In this document: positions 41,797 through 50,385 of the stretch, piece by piece
Layout of the letters: every line of letters starts with the position of its first letter
How positions within the stretch are numbered: position 1 is the stretch's first letter
Origin: Symbiobacterium terraclitae
GTDB taxonomy: Bacteria; Bacillota; Sulfobacillia; Symbiobacteriales; Symbiobacteriaceae
Length of the DNA: 64,000 nucleotides
Direction of reading: 5' to 3'
Assembly (NCBI RefSeq): GCF_017874315.1
Contig: NZ_JAGGLG010000013.1
Span: forward strand, 1-64,000
Notes under the pieces: model-generated
What the model saw: the letters and a program-made list of their open reading frames with translations, nothing else
The model's database searches: none
Told to the model about the DNA's origin: nothing
Translations under genes and position numbers: made by a program

Positions 41797-44220
41797 CTAG
41801 GGGTGCGCCCGGGGGTATCCCCAGGGCCACACCGACTCCACCGGGCCCACCGCCCACACGCCGTCCTCCTGGGTCCAGCTCTGGCGCACGACGCCGCTGA
41901 CCGCCCGGCCGTCGCTGAACTCCAGCCGCTCCAGCACCAGCGCGACCCCGGCGTTCCGCTCCCAGTTGAGCAGCATGGCGTCGTAACCCACCAGCCCCGA
42001 CCGGCGGGCGGCATCGAGCCACGCCGACCACTCGGCCCGGCTTCCGGCAGCCGTATGGCGGAGGAAAGCGGCGGCATCGCCCCGGGCTCCGGCCTCCGCC
42101 CGCCGGGCAATGGCGTCGGGCAGGCCCTCGGGAATCCAGGCCGCCGCGCCCGGAGCGTTGAGCACCGACGTCGCGCGCAGCTGCTGCTGCAGGAACGCCT
42201 CGTAGTCGGCGGCCAGCGCCTCGGGCGTCTGTCCGAGCCGCCCGGCCAGCGAGTCCAGGCTCCAGCGCTCGCCCGGAGCCGGCCCCTGCAGCTCGGCCGC
42301 GGGCAGGCGGTCCATCAGGAAGCGGACCAGTTCGGCAGCCGCCGCCGCATAGGCCCACTGCCCGGCCGTCCCCAGGGACTGGACCGGAGTGGTGAAGAGT
42401 GCGGTAAGGTCGGGCAGCGGCGAACCGGCCAGCTTGCGGGCATCGGGGAGGTACGGCTGGTCCCCCGCGGCGCTGAGTTCGTACAGCCCCATGGCGATCG
42501 GGTCGACGGCAGGCGCTGCAGACGCCGTGCCGGAGAGGTACTTGACGAACTCATAGCCCAGCGTTCGCTCGGTCTCCCAGCGCATGAACCCGCGGAGGTA
42601 CTCGGGCGAGAGCCGCAGCGGATCGCCGGGGTTGAACCAGGCCAGCGCGTCCGGCGGAGCCGCGGCGCCGACGGCCGCGCGGAACGCCTCGTGGCTCTCG
42701 TAGAGCCGGATCTCGGGGCGCCCGGCGGGGGCCGCATCCGGGAACAGGTCAAACACCCGGGCATAGGCGTGATCTGCGGACGTGGCCAGGTAGGAGATCA
42801 TCTGCCGCAGGCGGACCACCTCCACCGAGGGGTCCAGCGGGTCGAAGGCCGCCGTCACGTCCACGTGGTACCCGCGCAGGGTGTAGAGCTCCCGGTCGTC
42901 GACGTACCAGGATCCCAGGCGGCGCACGAGGTTGACCGGGCGGCGGATCTGCATCGGAGACCGGCCCGGGAACGTGACCGTCACGGTGAGCTCCGCCTCC
43001 GCCCGGGACCCCTGCAGGCGGATCTCCCCCATCACCACGTCCACCGATTCCACGCGCTCCCCGGCCAGCGCTTCGGCCAGAAGGCGGGCGTCTGCCCGGA
43101 GCGCGGCGGCGCCGGGCGCCACGGTGTGCACGTACCCGTCCACATCGCCGGAGGCGAGCGCCGCGGCCTGGCGGGCTGCCAGGGCGTGGATTCCGGCCGC
43201 CCGGTCCCACGGCAGGCCCTGGTGGTACCAGAGCAGTCCGAGGAGCGGAAGGGCCGCCAGCGCCCAGCGCCACCGGGGCGAGAGCCGCCCCGTGGTGCGC
43301 TCCGCGGTGCGGGCGATGGGGAGGTTGAAACCCTCGAGACCCTGGGAGAGCAGCGTGAATCCGGTCACGGCGATGAGGAACGCCACGGCGGGCGGGAACG
43401 GAATCCACGGCCGGGAGAGGAGGTGCGCCCGGCCGTCGCTCAGCAGCGAGCCCCACTCGGGGAGGCCGGTGGTCTGAAACCACCGGTCGGGGTTGCGGCC
43501 GTCCCCCACCACCATGATCCCGCCGCCGAAGAGGATGCCGAAGATGCCCATCTGCGCCATGAGCAGCAGCGCCCGTGCCATCTCGGCGGACAGCAGGTGG
43601 AGCAGGGTCGGCCACAGGTGCGGCAGAAGGTGGGTGCGGAAGATGTGCCAGCGGCCCCCGCCGACGGCCACGGCCCCCTCGACGAACGGTTCAGCCAACA
43701 GCTGGTCCAGTCTCCCCTTGAGGAGCACAGCGACCCGGGGCCACTCCACCAGGGTGAGCACGCAGACGGTGATCGCCACATTCGGCCACAGCCCCACGGT
43801 GCGCATTGCCGGCGTCGACAGCAGGAGGAGGTAGGTGACCAGGGGCGGGATCGCGGTGGTCATCACGTACAGCTTGTCCACCAGCCAGCCCGCGCGCCGG
43901 GGTCCGTACACCGAGACGAAGGCCGCCGCCACGGCCAACACCATCCGGCCTGCCGTCACCAGGGCGGCGAAGAAGAGCGACCAGCGGGTGCCGTAGACCA
44001 CGCGGCTCCAGATGTCCCGGCCCCACTCATCGGTCCCCAGCGGGTGGCCGGGACCCGGCGGGAAGGGTGGCTGGCCGTCCAGGATGCTGCTCCGGGCATC
44101 CCAGTAGTGGGGCGAGACGGCGGTGATCTGGTCGGCGAAGACGGCGACCAGCAGGAGCAGGCCGACCAGCAGCCCGCCCGCGATCAGCGACAGGCGGGCG
44201 CCTTTCAGGGCACGCGTCAC
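41797..44220 (-). CDS. DppC/OppC-type ABC permease fused to a large extracytoplasmic domain
   Basis: 807 residues, against about 280-300 for a normal DppC. Residues 1-300 are a permease: first span 12-30, the OppC_N signature HPLGTDEWGRDIWSRVVYG (59-77), six or so spans and an EAA-like coupling loop (EGAVAVGGGRWHIFRTHLLPHLWP, 181-204). A further span (about 318-332) is followed by about 475 hydrophilic residues. The first part (about 345-450) looks like a SnoaL/NTF2-type fold, and about 470-640 resembles a peptidase-MA-like domain in which the expected HExxH helix reads WETERTLGYEF (548-558), so it would be inactive. It overlaps the next gene's stop by 4 bp. No binding protein or ATPase is nearby. 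Confidence 0.8.
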   Translation of the reverse strand: MTRALKGARLSLIAGGLLVGLLLLVAVFADQITAVSPHYWDARSSILDGQPPFPPGPGHPLGTDEWGRDIWSRVVYGTRWSLFFAALVTAGRMVLAVAAAFVSVYGPRRAGWLVDKLYVMTTAIPPLVTYLLLLSTPAMRTVGLWPNVAITVCVLTLVEWPRVAVLLKGRLDQLLAEPFVEGAVAVGGGRWHIFRTHLLPHLWPTLLHLLSAEMARALLLMAQMGIFGILFGGGIMVVGDGRNPDRWFQTTGLPEWGSLLSDGRAHLLSRPWIPFPPAVAFLIAVTGFTLLSQGLEGFNLPIARTAERTTGRLSPRWRWALAALPLLGLLWYHQGLPWDRAAGIHALAARQAAALASGDVDGYVHTVAPGAAALRADARLLAEALAGERVESVDVVMGEIRLQGSRAEAELTVTVTFPGRSPMQIRRPVNLVRRLGSWYVDDRELYTLRGYHVDVTAAFDPLDPSVEVVRLRQMISYLATSADHAYARVFDLFPDAAPAGRPEIRLYESHEAFRAAVGAAAPPDALAWFNPGDPLRLSPEYLRGFMRWETERTLGYEFVKYLSGTASAAPAVDPIAMGLYELSAAGDQPYLPDARKLAGSPLPDLTALFTTPVQSLGTAGQWAYAAAAAELVRFLMDRLPAAELQGPAPGERWSLDSLAGRLGQTPEALAADYEAFLQQQLRATSVLNAPGAAAWIPEGLPDAIARRAEAGARGDAAAFLRHTAAGSRAEWSAWLDAARRSGLVGYDAMLLNWERNAGVALVLERLEFSDGRAVSGVVRQSWTQEDGVWAVGPVESVWPWGYPRAHP

Positions 44221-45230
44221 GGCAGATCACGCCCCCTCAACCGCGGGTCGGCCACCCGCCGCAGGATCGAGACCACGGCGTAGAGCAGGGCGAAGATCAG
44301 CCCGAGGGAGGCGCCGGCCGCCACCAGTACCGGCACGTCGGGCGGCGGCAGGGACCTGCGCAGGTCGAACAGCAGGCTGAGTGGGCTGGCGGCGTCCTGG
44401 AGCAGGTTGGTCACGCCCGGGTAGTGGAAGAGCCGCTCCACGATGAGGGCGTTGGAGAAGACGACGGTGAGCACGCCGGGCATGGCGTCCAGTATCGGCA
44501 CGAGCGCTCCGGCCAGCGCGTGCTTATAGACCACCACCCGCTCGGGCAGCCCCTTGGCGCGGGCCGTGCGGATGTAGTCCTGCTCGTAGACGTTCGTCAT
44601 CGCCTGGGTGGTGATGCGGGCCACCATGGCCAGCGGGAGCAGCGCAAGGCAGGTGACCGGCAGCACCATGCTGGCGACGGGCTGCAGGTCGTCCCAGGCC
44701 ACGGGGAGCAGGCGGACGCCGGTGCGCTGGAAAAGCTGGGCCACCCCGGTCTGCAGCAGCATCACGAGGAAGAAGTCGGGAACCCCCTGCAGCAGACCGG
44801 TGAGCAGCGGCCCGACGGCCGAAGCCCGCCTGCGCAGCGACTGGAAGTCCCGGAGCCCCTTGACCATCCCGAGCGGGAGCGCCAGCGCAAGGGAGATCGC
44901 GATCAGTCTCAGGGTGTTGGCCAGGCGCGGCAAGAGCAGCCCGGCCACGTCGTGACCCCGGCGGTTGGCGCCCAGCGTGCCGGAAGCCAGGGTCTGCAGG
45001 TACTCGCGCAGCGTCTGGCCCCACTGCTCCAGGTCAACCCGGACGGTGAACCCGATGAGGCTGTCGGGAGCCTGCGTCACCTGGAAGGGCGGGACGGTGG
45101 CAATCAGGACGATGAAGAGGACCAGGAGGGCCACGCCGAGGATCTCCCACCCGGCCGCTGCGATCAGCTTGCGGAGACGAATGTTGCGCCACCCCCGTGC
45201 CGTTCGCGTGTTTGCGTTACATCGTAACAT
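44217..45230 (-). CDS. DppB/OppB-type ABC permease
   Basis: 337 residues with about six spans. Seen: RLANTLRLIAISLALALPLGMVKG, and the EAA coupling loop YIRTARAKGLPERVVVYKHALAGALVPILDAMPGVL. The usual N-terminal OppB block is shortened. The start is uncertain: ATG at 45230 lacks a ribosome site, while GGGGGTG lies before an in-frame ATT at about 45182. It forms a pair with the fused DppC-type protein downstream; transport substrate unknown. Confidence 0.82.
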   Translation of the reverse strand: MLRCNANTRTARGWRNIRLRKLIAAAGWEILGVALLVLFIVLIATVPPFQVTQAPDSLIGFTVRVDLEQWGQTLREYLQTLASGTLGANRRGHDVAGLLLPRLANTLRLIAISLALALPLGMVKGLRDFQSLRRRASAVGPLLTGLLQGVPDFFLVMLLQTGVAQLFQRTGVRLLPVAWDDLQPVASMVLPVTCLALLPLAMVARITTQAMTNVYEQDYIRTARAKGLPERVVVYKHALAGALVPILDAMPGVLTVVFSNALIVERLFHYPGVTNLLQDAASPLSLLFDLRRSLPPPDVPVLVAAGASLGLIFALLYAVVSILRRVADPRLRGRDLP

Positions 45231-45383
45231 AACGTTCTAGGTATGCAAGTATTCTCTTGCTAAGAGACGGCTCCGGCTGCGCCGACGGTTGCAGAGAATC
45301 ACCCGGGCGCCGCCCCTTCCTGCCGCCCCGCTCCCGGCCGGGCAGACGGGCCCGTACCGATCCGGGCGTCAACGGCGCGTCAA

Positions 45384-45410
45384 GGGCCCGGCGAAGCTGC
45401 CGCCGGGCCC
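45384..45410 (-). terminator. Hairpin after sigK
   Basis: 10-bp perfect stem GGGCCCGGCG/CGCCGGGCCC with a 7-nt loop, 10 nt beyond the sigK stop. Confidence 0.55.
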
Positions 45411-45419
45411 GCTCCATGT

Positions 45420-46130
45420 TCAGTTTCCATACCCCTCCTCGAACAGCTCCCGGCAGAGCTTCATCACCGCCTTCTTCTCAATACGGCTCACATAGCTGCG
45501 GGAGATGCCGAGCATGCGGGCGATCTCCCGCTGGGTCTTGCGCGCGCCGCCGGAGATCCCATAGCGCAGCTCCAGGACCTGCCGCTCCTTGCCGCCCAGT
45601 TTCTTCAGCTTCTCGCGCAGCTTGGACTCGTCCAGGCGCTTGCCCACCAGTTCGGGCACGACGTCCGGATCCGAGCCCAGCACATCGATCAGCGTAATCT
45701 CGTTCCCCTCCCGGTCGACGCCGATCGGGTCGTAGAGCGATACCTCGCCCCGCACGCGCTTGAGGCTGCGCAGGTGCATCAGGATTTCGTTCTCAATACA
45801 GCGTGCAGCATATGTAGCCAGTCTCGTGCCCTTGTCGGGCTTGAAGGTGCCGATGGCCTTGATCAGGCCGACCGTGCCAATAGAGATGAGGTCATCCACG
45901 TCTTCGCCGGTGTTGTCAAACTTCTTCACAATATGGGCCACCAGCCGGAGGTTCCGCTCGATCAGGACCGCCCGGGCCTCCTCGTCGCCCTTCTGCAGCC
46001 GGGACAGGTACTTGGCCTCCTCCTCCTCGTTCAAGGGCTGCGGAAAGGTGCTGGAGTTGGCCACGAACCCCGCCAGCAGCAGCATGCTGCGGACGATGGT
46101 GACCACCAGGGGCTCGAACATGGCAAGCAC
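45420..46130 (-). CDS. sigK: RNA polymerase sporulation sigma factor SigK
   Basis: 236 residues, full length and uninterrupted (no skin element). A short hydrophobic pro-sequence (about 1-25) precedes sigma region 1.2/2: EEAKYLSRLQKGDEEARAVLIERNLRLVAHIVKKFDNTGEDVDDLISIGTVGLIKAIGTFKPDKGTRLATYAARCIENEILMHLR, followed by region 4 with REIARMLGISRSYVSRIEKKAVMKL. Typical SigK, directing late mother-cell genes. GTG at 46130 with GGGAGG about 6 nt upstream (ATG at 46121 is possible). The hydrophobic pro-sequence implies membrane-associated pro-SigK cleaved by SpoIVFB. Confidence 0.95.
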   Translation of the reverse strand: MLAMFEPLVVTIVRSMLLLAGFVANSSTFPQPLNEEEEAKYLSRLQKGDEEARAVLIERNLRLVAHIVKKFDNTGEDVDDLISIGTVGLIKAIGTFKPDKGTRLATYAARCIENEILMHLRSLKRVRGEVSLYDPIGVDREGNEITLIDVLGSDPDVVPELVGKRLDESKLREKLKKLGGKERQVLELRYGISGGARKTQREIARMLGISRSYVSRIEKKAVMKLCRELFEEGYGN

Positions 46131-46187
46131 CGCAATCCCTCCCCTCCTGTGCGGGATAGGGTATGCGGCCGCGGCTTGACCGGTTCC

Positions 46188-47090
46188 TCAGCTTAGAATC
46201 TGCTGCCTCCGGCTGACGGCCAGCGCCAGCCCGACGGCCAGGGCGACCCACGCGCCGAACACGGCCCACGAGGCCAGGGGTGACGGGGGCTCCACCAGGG
46301 CCAGCGGCTCGGCCACGAAGCCACCGGAGAGATAGACAAAGTGGTCGGCCAGCAGGTTGCCATAGGCGATGCGGGGCAGCAGCCAGCCCCACCCCGGCGT
46401 GCCCAGGGCCATCCATTCCAGGTAGGGAAGCGCCAGACCCGCCAGCGCGCCGGCCAGGGCGCTCCGAGTCAGAAGGGCGGCCAGCAGCCCGACCAGACCG
46501 TAGAACAGGAGCCCGAGCACCGTGACCAGCAGCTGCAAGGCCGGCGGGGCTTTCAGCGGGGGCGGCGTCACCTCCCCGGCCAGCCAGATGGTCTCCTGCG
46601 CCGCCCGCCAGGTCAACGGCCCGCTGACGGCGCCCGCCAGCGCGAACAGCAGGGCGAGTCCGGCGCTGAGGAGCAGCAGCCAGAGGACCTTGGCGGCCAC
46701 GACGGCCATCCAGCCGGAGTGCGCCGCCCTCACCTTGGCGGTGCGGTTCTTGAACTCGCTCCCGACCAGCTGCGCACCCCAGACGGGCAGGACCATGGGG
46801 CCCAGGACGGCCAGGATTGCCAGCAGGTAGTTGACGCCCAGCTCAGGCCGGAGCAGGGCCACCGCCTCCCCGAGGTCAGCTGCGGCGGCGTCGTCGAGGA
46901 CAAACTCGGTGAACGCGCTCTGGTAGATCGAGCGCAGTTCCTCGACGTACTGCACACGGCTCACGGCGTACTGGTAGGTCCTCACCGGCCCGCCCCAGAC
47001 GGCGACCGCCAGCAGCACGAAGGCGAGGATGAGAACCCAGCGGCCCTTCCACACGAGCCGGCCCTCTGCGAGCAGAAGCTGCCGGAACAT
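46188..47090 (-). CDS. ABC exporter permease
   Basis: 300 residues from an ATG that overlaps the ATPase stop (TGATG). First span about 20-38, then an extracytoplasmic loop of about 55 residues (TYQYAVSRVQYVEELRSIYQSAFTEFVLDD), then five more spans. Resembles ABC-2-type permeases of simple two-gene transporters. No substrate can be deduced. It ends 57 bp before sigK, with no terminator visible. Confidence 0.85.
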   Translation of the reverse strand: MFRQLLLAEGRLVWKGRWVLILAFVLLAVAVWGGPVRTYQYAVSRVQYVEELRSIYQSAFTEFVLDDAAAADLGEAVALLRPELGVNYLLAILAVLGPMVLPVWGAQLVGSEFKNRTAKVRAAHSGWMAVVAAKVLWLLLLSAGLALLFALAGAVSGPLTWRAAQETIWLAGEVTPPPLKAPPALQLLVTVLGLLFYGLVGLLAALLTRSALAGALAGLALPYLEWMALGTPGWGWLLPRIAYGNLLADHFVYLSGGFVAEPLALVEPPSPLASWAVFGAWVALAVGLALAVSRRQQILS

Positions 47091-48010
47091 CACAGGGCCA
47101 CCACCCCCTCCTGAGTCTCGTCCCCGTAGAGCCCGAGCCGCCGGAATGCCTCCTCCAGCGTGACCGCCCGCAGCTCCAGCGACTGCAGCGGCACGTCCAG
47201 GGACCGGATCTGCGCCAGAATCGCCTCGCCCTCGTCCACGGAGGCGCACGGGATCTCCACGCAGGGGACGGGCTGCGTGGCGACCACCTTGGACTGCGGG
47301 AAGAGGGTGCGGACCCGGTCCGCCTCCCGGGTTCGCACCACAACGCGGGGCGGGTGGCGCTGCCGCAGTTCTTCCAGGCTGCCGGCGAAGGTTGCTGCGC
47401 CGTCCCGGATGACGACGACGCCGTCGGCCAGCTCCTCCAGGTGCTTCAGGTCCTGGCCCGTCACCACGATGGTGGCGCCCGCGGCCGCGAGCCGGCGGAG
47501 CGCCCGGGAGACCAGGCCCCACGCCCCCGAGTCGAGCCCCACCGAGGGCTCGTCCAGCAGGAGCCAGGACGGGCGCCGCAGGAGGGCGGCCGCCACAGCC
47601 AACCGCTTGCGCTGGCCCAAGGAGAACCCGCCGGCCCGGGCCGGAAGCAACGGCTCCAGCTCCAGGCCCGCCAGGAGTGCCCTGGCCTCCGGCGTTCGGG
47701 GGGAGCACCCGCCCGAGAGCAGGTACAGGTTCTCCTCCCCGGTGAGCAGGGGGTAGACCGGGGCATCGTCGAACACCGCTGCGATCCTGGGCCGGACGAG
47801 CGCCGCCGGCCTGCCGCCGAAGCGGACCGCGCCGGACGTCGGATGCGCGAGGCCGGTCGCCAGCCGCATCCAGGTCGTCTTGCCTGCGCCGTTTCGGCCC
47901 GCGAGCAGGGTGACGGAGCCCGGATCCACCGCAAAGCTCAGGCCTTTCAAAGCCCAACGCTTCCCGAACCGCTTCGACAGGTTCTCTGTCACCAGGCTGG
48001 GATTGGTCAT
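47090..48010 (-). CDS. ABC exporter ATP-binding protein
   Basis: 306 residues. Walker A LLAGRNGAGKTTWMRLATGL, Q-loop region AAVFDDAPVYPLLTGEENLYLL, signature FSLGQRKRLAVAAALLRRPSWLLLDEPSVGLDSGAWG containing Walker B, and a switch region IVVTGQDLKHLEEL with Gln rather than the usual His. An accessory C-terminal domain of about 90 residues follows, typical of CcmA/DrrA-type exporters. Partner of the permease that overlaps it. Confidence 0.9.
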   Translation of the reverse strand: MTNPSLVTENLSKRFGKRWALKGLSFAVDPGSVTLLAGRNGAGKTTWMRLATGLAHPTSGAVRFGGRPAALVRPRIAAVFDDAPVYPLLTGEENLYLLSGGCSPRTPEARALLAGLELEPLLPARAGGFSLGQRKRLAVAAALLRRPSWLLLDEPSVGLDSGAWGLVSRALRRLAAAGATIVVTGQDLKHLEELADGVVVIRDGAATFAGSLEELRQRHPPRVVVRTREADRVRTLFPQSKVVATQPVPCVEIPCASVDEGEAILAQIRSLDVPLQSLELRAVTLEEAFRRLGLYGDETQEGVVAL

Positions 48011-48413
48011 CTGACTGGCCGCCCTCCCGTGCGCGCTCTGTTCAGACTGGAAGTAGCTGTAGCCGCCCCATCCGTCTCACGGTCGCCAGGGCCGACACGT
48101 CACCCCGGCTGAGGCGGCGCCGGCTTCGGACGGCGACCCGGCCGGCGCGGTCTCACCCCATTAACGTCGGCATTAACGTCGGCAGTCCCGCCGTCACGGC
48201 GGGAACCAAGTGTCTCGCCCTGACCGTCGGGCATCCCTCCATCGCCTGTTGTGGAAAGTGCCCCGGGGCACCCTCTATGCTAAACCCACCCCGCGCTTTT
48301 GTCCATCAACTCCAAGTGTTCTCTCTACAGGACGGTGGTCGTTGTCATCGGCGCGCGACGTACCGCGCGCAAGCGGCCGGGTCTTGCGCCCGGCCGCTTG
48401 CTCCGAACAGTGT
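48011..48413. other. Intergenic region with tandem repeat and hairpins
   Basis: No credible gene. A perfect 12-bp direct repeat (CATTAACGTCGG at 48159-48170 and 48171-48182) stands just before a small GC hairpin (GTCCCGCCGTCACGGCGGGAAC). A strong 12-bp hairpin at 48370-48400 terminates the decarboxylase gene. Confidence 0.5.
48370..48400 (-). terminator. Hairpin after the PLP decarboxylase
   Basis: 12-bp stem CAAGCGGCCGGG/CCCGGCCGCTTG, 7-nt loop, 14 nt past the stop codon at 48414. Confidence 0.6.
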
Positions 48414-50318
48414 TTACTGCTGCACCAGGTACTTGAGCGGAATCAGGATGTTGTCGCCGAACCAGTTGGCGCTGGTGTCGGCGCCGGGCTCGGCGCCGGC
48501 CGCCGCCTGTTGCTGCGCCGCACGGGCGGCGTGCATGGCCAGCTGCTCCTCGATCACCAGCTGGCAGGCCTTTCGGGCGTACATCGCCGCCATCAGCATG
48601 GCGCGCTCGTCGCAGTAGGGCGACATGGGGTAGGACTTCAGGCCGTAGACCCAGTACCGCTTGTCGGTCTCGCCCGGGGCATAGCTGGTGGGCCGGTAGC
48701 CGGCGGTGAAGCTGGTGTAGGGCGGGTACTCCCAGCCCTCCACCCGCTGGTCCGGGTCCCGCAGCATGGCGAACAGCTTGTTGGCCACGTTCTGCTGGAG
48801 CATGTTGTACCAGTACAGGTCCTCCCGTGCACCCGGGTCGCTCAGTTCCCGCTGGTACTGCGCCTTCGCATCCACCCACTCGGGGTAGACCCGGAAGAGG
48901 GTGACGAAACCGTTCTCGGTCGGGTTGACGCAGACCATGTTCGGCATCTCCGCCAGCACCTTCCGGAAGTAGACCTCCACCTCGATGATCCGGCCCAGCA
49001 TCACCTGGAACCCCTCGTAGCCCAGGAGCTTCAGCGTGGACCAGGCGGCCGTGGAGTAGGCGGCCGACCGGGAGGTCTCCAGGGTGTAGTGGCCGGGGTT
49101 GTACGCGGTCCGGTCCTGCAGGTAGGCCGGCGCCGGCCGCTCCAGCATCTTGGCGAAGAGCTTGTAGTCCTTCACCATGAAGAGCGAGCAGTTGTACGGC
49201 GACCAGCCGGTCTTGTGGAAGTCGCAGCCGATCGCGTCCGCATAGATGAGGTCGGCCATCTGCTCGGCGTTGCGCCTGATCTTGGCCAGGGCCTCGGCCG
49301 AGAACTGCAGCGGGTTGCGCTCGAAGTCGTAGTGCTTGAAGGCCAGCCAGGACCAGCCGATCACCGCGTCGGCGTAGAGCAGCGGCCGCGGGCAGCCCCC
49401 GGCGTTCTCGTAGCTGTCCAGGATCTCCCGGACCTCCCGGATCGGGTCGATGGCGAAGGCGTCGGTGGTGCCCATGGTGCAGACCACCATGACCACCGGC
49501 TTCCCCTCGCGCCTGCACTCCTCCAGCACCTGCTTCAGGTGGGGGATCGACATCCGGTTCTGTTCGTCCACCTGGATCTCCCGCACGTTGCCGGAGCCGA
49601 GGCCGGTCCAGTCGGAGCAGTTGTCCTTCACGTAGTGCCCCTCGGCGGAGACCAGGATCTGGCCGTCCACCCGGATGCCCCGCTTCCGCGACTCCGGCCC
49701 CAGCACCCGCGTCAGGGCGTACTTGGTGCCGTAGAGGTAGCAGCCGGTCCCGCCGAAGGTGAAGAGACCGCCGGCGGTCTGGGGGTCCCAGCCGATCATC
49801 GCGGCCACCATGGCCGCGGCCTCGAGTTCGGTCTTGGCGACGTTCCAGGAGTACTCCCCTTCGATGATATTAGGGCTGAAGACCCCCGCCATGGCCGCCC
49901 CGATGATCGATGGCGTGTTGGCCGGCGGGATCACGTTGGCCATGGTGTACGGGTGGTTCCAGACGGGCATGCCGTCGAACAGGGAGGCCAGTTCGGCCAG
50001 CACCTGCTCCTGCGGCATCATCCTCGGGGCGAGGCGCGCCTCGTGGCACTTGCTGTAGTCCGGCAGGTCGACCTTGCCGAGGTAGCTCTTGGCCGCATCC
50101 GTGCCGGCGGGCGGCTGCTTCAGGGCGTTGATCATGCCCACCGCCCGGGCAAACATCTGCTCAAAGGACTGGTCGCGGTCGGGTTCCCGCCACGGCGAGG
50201 GAAAGGAGGCCTTGAGGGCGTCGAGCTGCCTCCGCCAGACGGAGGGGGCCACCTCCGGGCTGGCGATCTCACTACTCACCTGGGGTAGGGACGTCAGCGT
50301 CTGCTTCTGGCTGGCCAT
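48414..50318 (-). CDS. Group II PLP-dependent amino acid decarboxylase
   Basis: 634 residues from the ATG at 50318 (AGGAGA upstream). AAT-like group II decarboxylase: His228 (SAEGHYV, stacks on PLP), TMGTTDAFAID (281-291), LLYADAVIGWSW (Asp317) and the PLP-lysine Lys369 in DAIGCDFHKTGWSPYNCS. A C-terminal extension of about 120 residues (PTSYAPGETDKRYWVYGLKSYPMSPY...) and an Ala/Gln-rich tail make it longer than most glutamate or aromatic amino-acid decarboxylases. The substrate is not evident; relatives of this size include diaminobutyrate- and tyrosine-type enzymes. It is about 70 bp after the chemoreceptor gene on the same strand. Confidence 0.85.
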   Translation of the reverse strand: MASQKQTLTSLPQVSSEIASPEVAPSVWRRQLDALKASFPSPWREPDRDQSFEQMFARAVGMINALKQPPAGTDAAKSYLGKVDLPDYSKCHEARLAPRMMPQEQVLAELASLFDGMPVWNHPYTMANVIPPANTPSIIGAAMAGVFSPNIIEGEYSWNVAKTELEAAAMVAAMIGWDPQTAGGLFTFGGTGCYLYGTKYALTRVLGPESRKRGIRVDGQILVSAEGHYVKDNCSDWTGLGSGNVREIQVDEQNRMSIPHLKQVLEECRREGKPVVMVVCTMGTTDAFAIDPIREVREILDSYENAGGCPRPLLYADAVIGWSWLAFKHYDFERNPLQFSAEALAKIRRNAEQMADLIYADAIGCDFHKTGWSPYNCSLFMVKDYKLFAKMLERPAPAYLQDRTAYNPGHYTLETSRSAAYSTAAWSTLKLLGYEGFQVMLGRIIEVEVYFRKVLAEMPNMVCVNPTENGFVTLFRVYPEWVDAKAQYQRELSDPGAREDLYWYNMLQQNVANKLFAMLRDPDQRVEGWEYPPYTSFTAGYRPTSYAPGETDKRYWVYGLKSYPMSPYCDERAMLMAAMYARKACQLVIEEQLAMHAARAAQQQAAAGAEPGADTSANWFGDNILIPLKYLVQQ

Positions 50319-50385
50319 GATCGCTCTCCTATACTCTCCTGGTATCCTTGAGAGATTTGGGGCAAGCACCGTGTATGTTCGCTCA

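Noticed and set aside
40228-44283. 1351-codon open frame on the plus strand
   Set aside because: Lies antisense to aroE, yqeG and the permease pair, which have clear family motifs. Its Arg/Gly/Pro/His-rich composition is what GC-rich antisense frames give.
48210-50288. 692-codon open frame on the plus strand
   Set aside because: Antisense to the PLP decarboxylase, which has all catalytic motifs.
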